Below, in pieces: positions 8,045 through 17,212 of a stretch of 64,000 nt of DNA (positions are counted from its first letter, which is position 1; each line of letters begins with the position of its first letter). The notes under the pieces are model-generated. The model worked only from the letters and a program-made list of their open reading frames with translations, made no database searches and was not told where the DNA came from. The position numbers and the translations under genes are program-made. Source of the stretch: Paraburkholderia polaris (GTDB lineage: Bacteria; Pseudomonadota; Gammaproteobacteria; Burkholderiales; Burkholderiaceae); contig NZ_JABBGJ010000043.1 in the NCBI RefSeq assembly GCF_012927345.1, positions 1 through 64,000 of the forward strand. The letters are read 5' to 3'.

Positions 8045-9010
8045 CTAGCCGCCGCGCGGCGTCTGCAAAACGTCGATGAAAGCCGACAGATCGGCCTCAG
8101 CAAGCCCCATCGCCGCGCCGAGTCGCAGCAGTTGCTGGACCGTCGACGAAACCGGCATCGGCGTGCCGGTCTCGTACGCCGTCGCGGCGACCGTGTCGAT
8201 GTCCTTCTGGAACGTGCGCAATGCGCCGATCGGCGCGAGGCCGCTTTGCGTCATGCGCGGCACGAAAATCTGCAGCAGCACCGAATCGGCCCAGCCGCCG
8301 GCGAGGCCCTGAGTGAGCCTGACGGCGTCGATGCCGCTGCGTTGCGCAAGGCTCACCGCCTCGGCGATCGCCGCCACGGTCGCGGTGACGATGGTCTGGT
8401 TGCAGAGCTTGGTGGTCTGCCCCGCACCGACATCGCCCATGTGCGTGACGCGGGCTGAATACGCACCGAGGAGCGGCGTGACGGCCTCGACGTCCGCTAC
8501 GGCGCCGCCTGCCATGATCGCCAGCGTGCCCGCCATCGCGCCGGCCACGCCGCCGGATACGGGCGCGTCGATCCAGCCGACGCTTGTGGCGCGCTCGCCC
8601 TTACCCTCGCGCTCCTGTCCAGCGTAGTCCCTGGCCGCGGCCGCGCCTGGCGCCGTTACGCCGGCAAACGTCGCCGCACGTCGCGCGAACGCCCTAGTCG
8701 CGGCCGGCGGAATGCTCGAGTGATCGACGATCCAGCGCACGCGTCTCGGCCCAACGGCATCCACGCTCAGCAGCCCCTCTGCGCCGAACACCGTTTCCTC
8801 AACCGCCGCCGCATCCGCGACGCACAGCAGCACCGCCTCGCATCGCGAAGCCAGTTCGCGTGGCGTATCGACCACCTTGGCCCCGTCCGCCAGCAACGCT
8901 TCCGCCTTGGTCCGCGTGCGATTCCAGACATGCACCGTATGCCCCACGCGCAGCAGATGCCGGATCATCGGCGCGCCCATCAGACCGGGACCGCAAAAAC
9001 CAATTTCCAC
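8045..9010 (-). CDS. 3-hydroxyisobutyrate-dehydrogenase-family NAD(P) oxidoreductase
   Basis: This 321-residue beta-hydroxyacid dehydrogenase has an N-terminal Rossmann motif GFCGPGLMGAPM (about 4-15). The substrate motif DAPVSGGVAGAMAGTLAIM follows at about 148-166. The catalytic Lys lies in GAGQTTKLCNQ (about residue 201). A GTG start at 9010 is preferred because a GAGG lies about 7 bases upstream; a TTG two codons earlier is too close to it. Oddity: roughly 30 extra residues (about 113-144, Ala/Gly/Glu/Arg-rich) are inserted before DAPVSGG. The likely reaction is oxidation of a short 3-hydroxyacid or reduction of a semialdehyde; the substrate is unknown. Confidence 0.85.
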   Translation of the reverse strand: MEIGFCGPGLMGAPMIRHLLRVGHTVHVWNRTRTKAEALLADGAKVVDTPRELASRCEAVLLCVADAAAVEETVFGAEGLLSVDAVGPRRVRWIVDHSSIPPAATRAFARRAATFAGVTAPGAAAARDYAGQEREGKGERATSVGWIDAPVSGGVAGAMAGTLAIMAGGAVADVEAVTPLLGAYSARVTHMGDVGAGQTTKLCNQTIVTATVAAIAEAVSLAQRSGIDAVRLTQGLAGGWADSVLLQIFVPRMTQSGLAPIGALRTFQKDIDTVAATAYETGTPMPVSSTVQQLLRLGAAMGLAEADLSAFIDVLQTPRGG

Positions 9011-9141
9011 TTTCAAGCCTCGTCAGGTTTCAGATTGAGTTGCGCGGACATCATAACGGCCTCGCCTCGCCGCGGCATATCGGGCACACGATGTGCGGGA
9101 TGACTCACTCATACGAGGGACGTCTGCGGCGATTCATTGCC

Positions 9142-9147
9142 TATACT
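9142..9147 (+). promoter_or_regulatory. Candidate -10 element of the dodecin gene
   Basis: TATACT lies 36 bases upstream of the dodecin start codon. No convincing -35 was found at the usual distance. Confidence 0.35.
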
Positions 9148-9182
9148 TTTTGCACACCAACGAAGATCAAAGGAGGAAGTTC

Positions 9183-9389
9183 ATGTCAGAACACGTCTAC
9201 AAACAAATCGAACTGACCGGCTCATCGACCAAATCGATCGACGACGCAATCAGCACAGCGATTACAAAAGCGTCCAAGACGTTGCGCAATTTGCACTGGT
9301 TCGAAGTGACGGAAACGCGGGGCCAGATCGAAAACGACAAAGTCGCCTACTGGCAGGTGACCATCAAGGTCGGTCTGCGCATCGACTAA
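9183..9389 (+). CDS. Dodecin, flavin-storage protein
   Basis: This 68-residue protein matches dodecin across its length. It has VYKQIELTGSSTKSIDDAI, the central TLRNLHWFEVTETRG with the flavin-stacking Trp, and the end VTIKVGLRID. Dodecins form hollow 12-mers that bind and buffer riboflavin or FMN in the cytoplasm. The start at 9183 follows a perfect ribosome binding site (AAAGGAGG, about 9168-9175). The gene stands alone and is followed by a hairpin at 9436-9458. Confidence 0.93.
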   Translation: MSEHVYKQIELTGSSTKSIDDAISTAITKASKTLRNLHWFEVTETRGQIENDKVAYWQVTIKVGLRID

Positions 9390-9435
9390 CGCTTCGCCTG
9401 AAGCATCTTCGGCACATAAATTGAAGCAAAAAAAA

Positions 9436-9458
9436 GCTGCGTCCGTACTGGACGCAGC
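9436..9458 (-). terminator. Rho-independent terminator (minus strand)
   Basis: The stem GCTGCGTCC / GGACGCAGC has a five-base loop. A run of A on the plus strand lies next to it, so the T-run is on the minus strand. It probably ends the purine ABC transporter operon and may also stop dodecin transcription. Confidence 0.7.
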
Positions 9459-9519
9459 GCCTTAAAGCAGCGGTTGCTGAAACCGCCGCCTGGTCGATGG
9501 TTAATCGGTCATTCGCGCC

Positions 9520-9608
9520 CGGTCGATCGCGACCCCGTCGATGGCGACCCCGTCGATCGTTACTGGCTCGGTCGCAATGCGGTTGATCGCAACCCCGTCG
9601 ACAGTTAC
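9520..9608. repeat. Short tandem-like repeat of GCGACCCCGTCGA
   Basis: GCGACCCCGTCGA occurs at 9529-9541 and 9544-9556, and GCAACCCCGTCGA at 9589-9601. They are embedded in variants of GGTCGATCGC. The block lies between the BMP gene stop and its terminator, so it would be in the 3' end of the transcript. Confidence 0.6.
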
Positions 9609-9640
9609 GCGATTCGCTCGCGATGACCGCTAAAGCCGAA

Positions 9641-10735
9641 TTACTTCGGCAGCGAGCCGTCCACGCCTTCCACGTACCAGTTCAGGCGTTGCAACTCCGG
9701 ATCGGTCAGCGTCTTGCCTGCCGGCACCTTCACCGCGCCGGACTGATCCTTGATCGGGCCCGTGAATACGTCCCATTTGCCGCCTGCCAGTTCATCGCGC
9801 TTGGCCGCGACCTGCTTCTGCGCATCAGCCGAAATCGCCGACGTATTCAGGTCTTCAAGATTGACGGCCTTCTGCGGGATGCCCCACCACACCGGATCGT
9901 TCTTCCACTTGCCGTCCAGCACCTGCTGAATCGCCGCGTTGTAATACACGCCCCAGTGCGCAACCACCGAACCGAGATGCGCGTCAGGACCGAACTTCTT
10001 CATGTCCGAATCCCAGCCGAACGCATGCACGTGCTTTTCCGATGCAGTCGCGAGCGTCGCGCTCGAATCGGTGTTTTGCAACAGCACGTCGGCGCCCTGG
10101 CCGATCAGCGTTTCAGCGGCCTGCTTTTCCTTGCCCGGATCGAACCAGCTGTTGATCCAGATGACCTTGGTGTGAATCTTCGGATTCACCGAACGCGCGC
10201 CGAGCGTGTAGGCGTTGATGTTGCGGATCACTTCAGGAATCGGCACCGATGCGACGAAGCCGAGCGTGTTGGTCTTCGTCACGTAACCCGCGGCGACGCC
10301 GGCCAGGTAGGCGCCCTGGTACATGCGCACGTCATAGGTGCCGAAGTTCGGCGCCTTCTTGTAGCCGGTCGCGTGCAGGAACACCGTATCAGGGAAGTCC
10401 TTCGCGACCTTCAGTTCGAAATCCTGATAGCCGAAGCTCGAACCGATGATGATCTTGTTGCCCTTGTTCGCCAGATCGCGGAACACACGTTCCGAGTCGG
10501 CCGATTCCGGCACGTTCTCGATGCGGGTGATCTTGATCTTGTTGCCGAACTTCGCTTCGGCTTCCTTCGAGCCCTGATCGTGCGCGAAGGTCCAGCCGGC
10601 ATCGCCAGGATTGCCGAGGTAGACGAACGCAACGCCCGGTGCGTCGGCCGCTTGCGCGGTTTGCGCGAGCGGCGCGGCGAGCGCCAGCGAGGCCGCGCCC
10701 CAAGCGAATGCGGTCAGCAGATTTCTTCTCTTCAT
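9641..10735 (-). CDS. BMP-family purine/nucleoside ABC transporter binding protein
   Basis: This is a 364-residue periplasmic binding protein of the basic membrane protein (BMP/Med) family. It has an N-terminal signal peptide (MKRRNLLTAFAWGAASLAL, cleavage near ...AQTAQA-AD). The ligand-binding fold starts GVAFVYLGNPGDAGWTFAHD. There is no lipobox Cys, so it is probably soluble. A ribosome binding site AGGAGA precedes the ATG. It is the last gene after an ATPase and two permeases, an arrangement used for nucleosides or purine bases. Its location beside urate and 8-oxoguanine enzymes suggests a purine ligand, which is inferred. Confidence 0.9.
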   Translation of the reverse strand: MKRRNLLTAFAWGAASLALAAPLAQTAQAADAPGVAFVYLGNPGDAGWTFAHDQGSKEAEAKFGNKIKITRIENVPESADSERVFRDLANKGNKIIIGSSFGYQDFELKVAKDFPDTVFLHATGYKKAPNFGTYDVRMYQGAYLAGVAAGYVTKTNTLGFVASVPIPEVIRNINAYTLGARSVNPKIHTKVIWINSWFDPGKEKQAAETLIGQGADVLLQNTDSSATLATASEKHVHAFGWDSDMKKFGPDAHLGSVVAHWGVYYNAAIQQVLDGKWKNDPVWWGIPQKAVNLEDLNTSAISADAQKQVAAKRDELAGGKWDVFTGPIKDQSGAVKVPAGKTLTDPELQRLNWYVEGVDGSLPK

Positions 10736-10814
10736 GTTTTCTCCTGTCGTGTTTATCGATAGATTTGAAACGTGTGGTCGGTCACGTGCGAATACTCAGG
10801 TGAATACAACCGTG

Positions 10815-11744
10815 TCAGCCCGCCGAGAAAAACGGCTTGCCAAGAGACGCCGGTGCATTCAGACGAATCGTGTTCGGGTTGCGCGAAATCAGCACGAGCA
10901 CGACGACAGTCGCGACGTACGGCAGCATCGCGAGAAACTGCGTCGGCACCGGCACGCCGATGGCCTGCGCGTAGAACTGCAGGCCGGTCACGGCGCCGAA
11001 CAGCAGCGCGCCGATCAACAGACGCCCCGGACGCCATGTCGCGAACACGACCAGCGCGAGCGCGATCCAGCCGCGGCCCGACGTGAGTTGCTCCTGCCAC
11101 AAGTGCAGGTTGACGATCGAGTAATAACCGCCGGCGAGCCCCGCCATGCCGCCGCCGAAGGCCACCGCGCCGTAACGCACGCCGACCACCGGAAAGCCGA
11201 CTGAGTGCGCCACTTGCGGCGATTCGCCGACCGAGCGCAGCACGAGACCCGCTCGCGTGCGGTACAGGAACCACCAGATCACCGCGAACATCAGGAACGC
11301 GAGGTAGTCGAGCGGCGTAAGACTGAAAAGTGCGGGGCCGAGCACCGGAATCTTCGAGAGACCGGGAATGGTCCACGTGTCGATCGTGGCGCGCACGGCC
11401 GCCGACGTATACGGCTTGCCGACATACGCAGAGAGGCCAATGCCGAAGATCGTCAGCGACAGGCCGGTGGCGACCTGGTTGGCAAGCATGGTCAGCGTGA
11501 GAAAAGCGAACAGCATCGACATCGCGAGACCCGCGCCGATCGCTGCGACCACGCCGAGCCACGGGTTGCCGGTAATGGCGGTGACCGCGTAGCCGGTCAC
11601 GGCGCCCATCAGCATCATGCCTTCGACGCCGAGGTTGAGAACGCCCGACTTCTCGGCGACGAGTTCGCCCGCGCCCGCGAACATCAGCGGGATCGCGGCG
11701 GTGACGGCGCTCGAGGTGAGCGCGCTGGCTTGTTGAATATCCAT
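10815..11744 (-). CDS. ABC transporter permease (BMP/nucleoside type)
   Basis: This 309-residue hydrophobic protein of the branched-chain-like permease superfamily is the short partner of the pair in BMP-type importers. The motif NLGVEGMMLMGAVTGY (about 37-52) is typical. It sits 18 bases after the other permease and 79 bases before the binding-protein gene. It would form half of the membrane channel for purine uptake. Confidence 0.9.
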   Translation of the reverse strand: MDIQQASALTSSAVTAAIPLMFAGAGELVAEKSGVLNLGVEGMMLMGAVTGYAVTAITGNPWLGVVAAIGAGLAMSMLFAFLTLTMLANQVATGLSLTIFGIGLSAYVGKPYTSAAVRATIDTWTIPGLSKIPVLGPALFSLTPLDYLAFLMFAVIWWFLYRTRAGLVLRSVGESPQVAHSVGFPVVGVRYGAVAFGGGMAGLAGGYYSIVNLHLWQEQLTSGRGWIALALVVFATWRPGRLLIGALLFGAVTGLQFYAQAIGVPVPTQFLAMLPYVATVVVLVLISRNPNTIRLNAPASLGKPFFSAG

Positions 11745-11762
11745 GGGGATCCGCCGGGAAAA

Positions 11763-12869
11763 TCAGTGGGCTTGCGCGGCGGCGGAGCGCCGGCGCACGC
11801 GATAGTTCACGAACAGGTCAGCACCCAGCAGGCAGAACAGCAGCAGCCCCTGGAACACGCCGGAGAGCGCTTGCGGCAATTGCATCGAGGTCTGCACCGC
11901 TTCGCCGCCGAGGTACAGCAGCGCCATCAGGAGGCTCGCGAGCACGATGCCGACCGGATGCAGCCGTCCGACGAACACGACGATGATCGCGGTGAAGCCG
12001 TAACCCGGCGACCACGTCGCCTGCAACTGGCCGATCGGACCGGCGATCTCGCCCATACCGGCGAGGCCCGCCAGACCGCCGCTGATCAGGAGCGACGTCC
12101 AGATGGTTTTCTTGTCGGAGAAACCGGCGTAGCGCGCGGCGAGCGGCGCGAGACCGCCGACGTTCATCCGGTAGCCCGCGAAGCTTTTGCGCATGAAGAG
12201 CCACACGCACGGAATCGCGATCAGCGTGATGAACACGGACGCGTTCAGCCGCGTGCCGCGCAGCCATTTCCAGTGCCAGTCGCCGGAGAACGTCGGGTAC
12301 AGTGCATCGCCGCTGAACATCTCCGAGAGCGGGAAGTTCATGCCCTGCGGATCGCGCCACGGGCCGCTCACCAGATAGATCAGCAACTGCGTGGCCACAT
12401 ACGTGAGCATCAGGCTGACGAGAATCTCGTTGGTGTTGAAGCGGCTCTTCAGCAGTGCCGGGATCGCGGCCCACGCCATGCCGCCGAGCACGCCGGCGAC
12501 CATCATGGTCGGCAGAATCCACCAGCCGGTGGCCTGATCGAAATAGATCGCGACGCCGCTGGCGGCGATGCCGCCGAGCAGCATCTGCCCTTCAGCGCCG
12601 ATGTTCCAGACGTTGGCGCGATAACCGATCGCGAGGCCAAGGCCGATCAGGCACAAGGGTGAAGCCTTCAGCAACAGTTCGGACCAGCCGTTCACGCTGG
12701 AGAGCGGTTCGATAAAAAAGGCGTGCATAGCTTCGAGTGGATCCCGGCCGACCAGGCTGAAGATCAGGAAGCCGATCGCGAGCGTGAGCAACGCGGCGAT
12801 CAGCGGCACGGCAAGCTGCATCGTGCGTGAGGGCGTCGTGCGTGCTTCGAGTCGATACGGAAGAATCAT
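11763..12869 (-). CDS. ABC transporter permease (BMP/nucleoside type)
   Basis: This 368-residue inner-membrane permease has about eight to ten hydrophobic segments. The motif NIGAEGQMLLGGIAASG is diagnostic of the larger permease of BMP importers. The start codon at 12869 has no good ribosome binding site; an internal ATG at 12821 is possible. It pairs with the next permease and with the double ATPase upstream. Confidence 0.88.
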   Translation of the reverse strand: MILPYRLEARTTPSRTMQLAVPLIAALLTLAIGFLIFSLVGRDPLEAMHAFFIEPLSSVNGWSELLLKASPLCLIGLGLAIGYRANVWNIGAEGQMLLGGIAASGVAIYFDQATGWWILPTMMVAGVLGGMAWAAIPALLKSRFNTNEILVSLMLTYVATQLLIYLVSGPWRDPQGMNFPLSEMFSGDALYPTFSGDWHWKWLRGTRLNASVFITLIAIPCVWLFMRKSFAGYRMNVGGLAPLAARYAGFSDKKTIWTSLLISGGLAGLAGMGEIAGPIGQLQATWSPGYGFTAIIVVFVGRLHPVGIVLASLLMALLYLGGEAVQTSMQLPQALSGVFQGLLLFCLLGADLFVNYRVRRRSAAAQAH

Positions 12870-12875
12870 GGGAGC

Positions 12876-12899
12876 GTGTGCTTATGTGTGTGCTTATGT
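12876..12899. repeat. Perfect 12-base tandem duplication
   Basis: GTGTGCTTATGT is present twice in tandem immediately upstream of the permease start, in the 81-base gap after the ATPase gene. Confidence 0.8.
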
Positions 12900-12950
12900 C
12901 TGGTTCTTGTGCCTAACGTCGATCAGCTATCCGATCGCGCCTCGATCTGA

Positions 12951-14552
12951 TCAGGCATGCGCCGGCTGTTCCGCCGACGGCGCCGTGCCCTCGCGGTCGC
13001 CGAACAGGCCCGCCATCCAGCGGCCGATTTCCTCGGCGTTGGTCGCGCCTGTGGCGCGTACCGGCGACAGTCTGCCGCCCGCCAGCACCGCGATGCGATC
13101 GCAGATGTCGAACAACTCTTCCAGCTCTTCGGAGATCACCAGAATCGCCACGCCTCGGGCAGACAGGTCGAGCAACTGCTGACGAATAAACGCTGCCGCG
13201 CCGACGTCAACGCCCCAGGTCGGCTGCGCGACCACCAGCACCTTGGGCGCCTGCAGAATCTCGCGGCCCATGATGTATTTCTGCAGATTGCCGCCGGAGA
13301 GACTTTGCGCCAACGCTTCCGAGCCGCCGCAACGGACGTCGAAGGCTTCGATGCAACGCCTCGCGAAGGCACGCATCGCGCCCGCCTTGATCCAGCCGGA
13401 GTTCACCATCTGCTGACGATGCGCCGTGAGCAGCGCGTTTTCCGACAGCGTCATCGCCGGCACTGCGCCGCGGCCGAGCCGCTCTTCCGGCACGAAACCG
13501 AAACCGAGCGAACGCCGGCCGCCTGCGCCGAGGCGCCCTGCCGCCTTGCCGCAGATCGTGACCGCGTCGGCGCGCGTGCCGCGCTTTTCACCTGAAAGTG
13601 CCGACAGCAATTCGGCCTGCCCGTTGCCCGACACGCCCGCGATGCCAAAGATCTCGCCGGCATGCACGCCGAACGACACATTATTGAGCGAGGTGCCGAA
13701 CGGATCGTCGCTCTCTACCGACAACTGCTTCACATCGAGCAGCACCTCGGCCGGCTTGTGTTCACGGCGCGTGTAGTCGGGCAGCGAATGGCCGACCATC
13801 AACTGCGCGAGCGACGCATGCGTTTCTTCCTTCGGCGTCACGTGACCGGTCACGCGGCCGCCGCGCATCACCGTGGCGGTGTCGCACAATTCCTGGATTT
13901 CGTCGAGCTTGTGGCTGATGTAGAGGATGCTGCAACCTTCTGCCGCGAGGCGCCGCAGCGTCTCGAAGAGCTTGCGGACCGCTTGCGGCGTGAGCACCGA
14001 AGTCGGTTCGTCCATGATCAGGAGACGCGGGTTCTGCAGCAGGCAACGCACGATTTCAACGCGTTGCCGCTCGCCCACCGTCAAGCTGTGCACATGACGT
14101 TGCGGGTCGATGTCGAGGCCGTAGTCGGCGGAAACTTCGCGGATACGCCGCGCAAGCGTCTTCAGATCGAATGGTTCGTCGAGCGCGAGCGCGATGTTTT
14201 CGCCGACCGTGAGCGTCTCGAACAACGAAAAATGCTGGAACACCATGCCGATGCCAAGCTTGCGCGCCGCCGCCGGGCTGGCGATCTCGACCGGCTGGCC
14301 TTCCCAGCGAATCTCGCCGGCGTCGGGCCGCACCGCGCCGTAGATGATTTTCATCAGCGTGCTTTTGCCGGCGCCGTTTTCGCCGAGCACGGCATGGATT
14401 TCACCCGGCGCGACGATCAACGTGACGTCGTCGTTGGCGCGTACGGCCGGATACTGTTTGGTGATGCCCTGAAGCATCAACCGGGGCGCCGCCTGTTCCG
14501 GCCTGCTTGCCGGCTGCGCGGCGGCGCCGTCGCTATAAGAAGAGTCGCTCAT
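12951..14552 (-). CDS. Double-domain ABC transporter ATPase (BMP/nucleoside type)
   Basis: This 533-residue cytoplasmic ATPase carries two ABC modules in tandem. The first has Walker A GENGAGKST (about 56-64), the signature LTVGERQRVEI and LLIMDEPTSVLTP. The second module is degenerate, with GVSGNGQAELL and LSGGNLQKYIMGREI, as in the RbsA/YufO group. It energises the two permeases downstream. The start is preceded by GGAATCAC. It is first in the operon and divergent from the LysR gene across 251 bases, which suggests the regulator acts on both. Confidence 0.92.
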   Translation of the reverse strand: MSDSSYSDGAAAQPASRPEQAAPRLMLQGITKQYPAVRANDDVTLIVAPGEIHAVLGENGAGKSTLMKIIYGAVRPDAGEIRWEGQPVEIASPAAARKLGIGMVFQHFSLFETLTVGENIALALDEPFDLKTLARRIREVSADYGLDIDPQRHVHSLTVGERQRVEIVRCLLQNPRLLIMDEPTSVLTPQAVRKLFETLRRLAAEGCSILYISHKLDEIQELCDTATVMRGGRVTGHVTPKEETHASLAQLMVGHSLPDYTRREHKPAEVLLDVKQLSVESDDPFGTSLNNVSFGVHAGEIFGIAGVSGNGQAELLSALSGEKRGTRADAVTICGKAAGRLGAGGRRSLGFGFVPEERLGRGAVPAMTLSENALLTAHRQQMVNSGWIKAGAMRAFARRCIEAFDVRCGGSEALAQSLSGGNLQKYIMGREILQAPKVLVVAQPTWGVDVGAAAFIRQQLLDLSARGVAILVISEELEELFDICDRIAVLAGGRLSPVRATGATNAEEIGRWMAGLFGDREGTAPSAEQPAHA

Positions 14553-14721
14553 GTGATTCCGTAGTACGTCAGAGACTGCCGGTTAGAGCGCGTCCGCCCG
14601 CCCTGTCAGCAGGCGATCCGTCACCACAACCGGATGACAATACCTAAATCGACCCAGTCAGTCGAGCCGTCAAAATTCCCCGCAAACCCGCGCCGCAGCG
14701 TGCTCTGCGGGTATCCCACTC

Positions 14722-14750
14722 TTGACGTGGCTTTGTGTTCATATTAAAAC
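14722..14750 (+). promoter_or_regulatory. Candidate promoter of the LysR gene
   Basis: TTGACG (14722-14727), 17 bases, then TAAAAC, about 55 bases before the LysR start. The -10 is imperfect. Confidence 0.3.
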
Positions 14751-14803
14751 GCATATATACCCACGCCCGTTCGATCAGCCAGAACATATATTTCGGAGAA
14801 GTC

Positions 14804-15736
14804 ATGAGTCAGCAACGCGAGGCGATCGATACGTACCTGTTACGCGTCTTGCACACCCTGTTGATGGAGCGCAGCGTTACGCGCGCGGCCGTCAAACTGA
14901 ATCAATCGCAACCCGCCATCAGCGCGGCGCTGCGCCGCTTGCGCGACATCACCGGCGACCCGCTGCTGGTGCGTGGCAAATCCGGCATGGTGCCGACCGA
15001 ATATGGCCTGCGCCTGCTTGAACCGGTGCAGAACGCGCTGCGCGAGATCGAACGCATCAAGTTCCAGCAGCACAACTTCGACCCCGCCACGTCGATTCGT
15101 TGCTACCGGATCGGCTGCCCGGACTACCTGAACGTGCTGTTCGTGCCGACGGTGGTCGAACGCTTTCGTCAGGCCGCGCCGAACGCGACGCTCGAGTTTC
15201 ACTCGCTCGGGCCGGCGTTCGACTACGAACTCGCGCTCGAGGACGGCAAGCTCGACATCGTGGTCGGCAACTGGCCGGAGCCGCCGGAGCAATTGCACCT
15301 GTCGAATCTGTTCGTCGATCAGATCGTCTGCCTGATGAGCAACGCGCATCCGTTCGCCAAACGCGGCGGGTTGACGCTCGACCAGTACCTGAATGCGCCG
15401 CATCTTGCGCCTACTCCTTACTCGGTGGGCCAACGCGGCGCGATCGACGTGCATCTCGCGCGCGAACGGCTAAAGCGTCACGTGGTCGTCACGTTGCCGT
15501 ACTTCAATCTGGCGCCTTACGTGCTGATCAAGTCCGATCTGATCTTCACGACGACGCGCCTGTTTGCCGATTACTACGCCAAATTCCTGCCGCTGACTGT
15601 GGTGCCCGCACCGCTCGACTTCCCGCCGATGCAGTACTACCAGCTGTGGCACGAGCGCGTGCATTACTCCGACGAAGTGCGCTGGCTGCGCAGTCTGGTC
15701 GCCGAAGCGACCAAGACGTTGATCGACAAGCCTTAA
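14804..15736 (+). CDS. LysR-family transcriptional regulator
   Basis: This 310-residue protein has an N-terminal winged HTH (VLHTLLMERSVTRAAVKLNQ followed by SQPAISAALRRLRD, about residues 14-47) and a C-terminal effector-binding domain. GGAGAA precedes the ATG at 14804, which decides the start. It is divergent from the purine ABC transporter operon and convergent with 8-oxoguanine deaminase. A role as regulator of purine uptake and breakdown is likely from position only. Its ligand is not evident. Confidence 0.88.
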   Translation: MSQQREAIDTYLLRVLHTLLMERSVTRAAVKLNQSQPAISAALRRLRDITGDPLLVRGKSGMVPTEYGLRLLEPVQNALREIERIKFQQHNFDPATSIRCYRIGCPDYLNVLFVPTVVERFRQAAPNATLEFHSLGPAFDYELALEDGKLDIVVGNWPEPPEQLHLSNLFVDQIVCLMSNAHPFAKRGGLTLDQYLNAPHLAPTPYSVGQRGAIDVHLARERLKRHVVVTLPYFNLAPYVLIKSDLIFTTTRLFADYYAKFLPLTVVPAPLDFPPMQYYQLWHERVHYSDEVRWLRSLVAEATKTLIDKP

Positions 15737-15748
15737 GCCTTGCTTTAC

Positions 15749-15793
15749 GGTCTATCGGCAACCGTACACGTTCATCGTGGCTGCCGATAGACC
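15749..15793. terminator. Inverted repeat between convergent genes, possible terminator
   Basis: GGTCTATCGGCA (15749-15760) and TGCCGATAGACC (15782-15793) are perfect 12-base complements around a 21-base loop. It lies between the LysR stop and the convergent 8-oxoguanine deaminase stop. No long T-run follows, so termination is plausible but not certain. Confidence 0.45.
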
Positions 15794-15823
15794 TGCTTCT
15801 TCTACTCCGCCCTCAGTTCTTCG

Positions 15824-17212
15824 TCAGGCTGCCGCTTCGTAAAGCGTTTTAGCCAACCGGTTATGCTGCTCGATGACCGGTCCGAGTTCCAGCGTCGTCA
15901 ACTGACCATTCTTCACCACCACCTTGCCGCCGATCACGCTATGGCTCACCTGCGACGGCGCGCAGAACACCAGTGCCGCCACCGGATCGTGCAACGCGCC
16001 CGCAAACAGCGGCTGACGCAGATCGAAGGACACGAAATCCGCTGCCATGCCGGGCGCCAGCGCGCCGATGTCGTCACGATTCAGCACCTTCGCGCCGCCT
16101 AGCGTCGCAATCTCCAAGGCTTCGCGCGCGGTCATTGCGTCCGGCCCGAAACCGACCCGCTGCAGCAGCAGCGCCTGGCGCACTTCGGCAACCATTTGCG
16201 CACCGTCATTCGACGCCGAACCGTCGACGCCCAAGCCCACCGGCACCCCTGCCAGGCGCATCCGCTTGACCGGCGCAATGCCCGACGCCAGTCGCATGTT
16301 CGAACACGGGCAATGTGCGACGCCTGTACCCGTGCGGGCGAACAGTTCGATGCCCGCGTCGTCGAGTTGCACACAGTGCGCATGCCATACATCGTGACCG
16401 ACCCAGCCGAGGTCTTCCGCGTACTCGGCCGGCGTCATGCCGAACTTCTCGCGGCTGTACGCGATGTCGTTGACGTTCTCCGCCAGGTGCGTGTGCAGCG
16501 ACACCCCGTAATGCCGCGCCATCACCGCCGATTCGCGCATCAGATCGCGGCTCACCGAAAACGGCGAGCACGGCGCCACCACCACGCGCAACATCGCGTA
16601 ACGCCCTTCGTCGTTGTACGTCTCGATCAGACGCTGCGTGTCCTTCAGGATGTCCGCTTCACGCTCGACCACCGAATCCGGCGGCAAACCGCCGTCCTTC
16701 TGCCCCACGCTCATGCTGCCGCGCGCTGCGTGAAAACGCATGCCGATCCGCTGCGCCGCGACGATGCTGTCGTCGAGGCGGCTGCCGTTCGGGTAGATAT
16801 ACAAATGGTCGCTCGAGGTCGTGCAACCGGACAGCAACAGCTCGGCCATCGCCGTCAAGGTCGAGACTTCGATCATCTCCGGCGTGAGGTTCGCCCACAC
16901 CTTGTAGAGGTTGGTCAGCCAGCCGAACAACTCGGCGTTCTGCGCCGCCGGAATCGCGCGCGTCAGGCTCTGATACATATGGTGGTGCGTGTTCACCAGC
17001 CCTGGAATCACCAGGTGGCCGCGCATATCCAGCACTTCGTCGGCCGTTTGCGGCAACTCCGCCGTCGGTCCCACCGCGACGATGCGGTTGTCCTCGATAT
17101 ACATGCCGCCGTCGCGCAGTTCGCGCCGGGCGCCGTCCATCGTGACCAGCACGTCCGCGTGCTTGACCAGCATCGTTTTCTTCGGCTTGCTAGCCGCCTG
17201 CTCCATCGTCAT
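15824..17212 (-). CDS. 8-oxoguanine deaminase (amidohydrolase family)
   Basis: This 462-residue metal-dependent amidohydrolase deaminates oxidised or aminated purines; 8-oxoguanine to urate is the best-fitting reaction here. Motifs seen are GLVNTHHHMYQSLTRA with the HxH metal ligands (about 76-78), SLHTHLAEN, WHAHCVQLDD and GVDGSASND. The start at 17212 has GGAGAAACGA upstream; the frame extends 19 codons further without similarity. Atrazine/hydroxyatrazine hydrolases share this fold and are the main alternative. Setting among urate-degrading genes and a purine importer favours 8-oxoguanine. Confidence 0.82.
   Translation of the reverse strand: MTMEQAASKPKKTMLVKHADVLVTMDGARRELRDGGMYIEDNRIVAVGPTAELPQTADEVLDMRGHLVIPGLVNTHHHMYQSLTRAIPAAQNAELFGWLTNLYKVWANLTPEMIEVSTLTAMAELLLSGCTTSSDHLYIYPNGSRLDDSIVAAQRIGMRFHAARGSMSVGQKDGGLPPDSVVEREADILKDTQRLIETYNDEGRYAMLRVVVAPCSPFSVSRDLMRESAVMARHYGVSLHTHLAENVNDIAYSREKFGMTPAEYAEDLGWVGHDVWHAHCVQLDDAGIELFARTGTGVAHCPCSNMRLASGIAPVKRMRLAGVPVGLGVDGSASNDGAQMVAEVRQALLLQRVGFGPDAMTAREALEIATLGGAKVLNRDDIGALAPGMAADFVSFDLRQPLFAGALHDPVAALVFCAPSQVSHSVIGGKVVVKNGQLTTLELGPVIEQHNRLAKTLYEAAA

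Noticed and set aside
11205..12662. A 485-codon plus-strand frame opposite the two ABC permeases
   Set aside because: It has a low-complexity Arg/Glu/His composition and lies antisense to well supported permeases.
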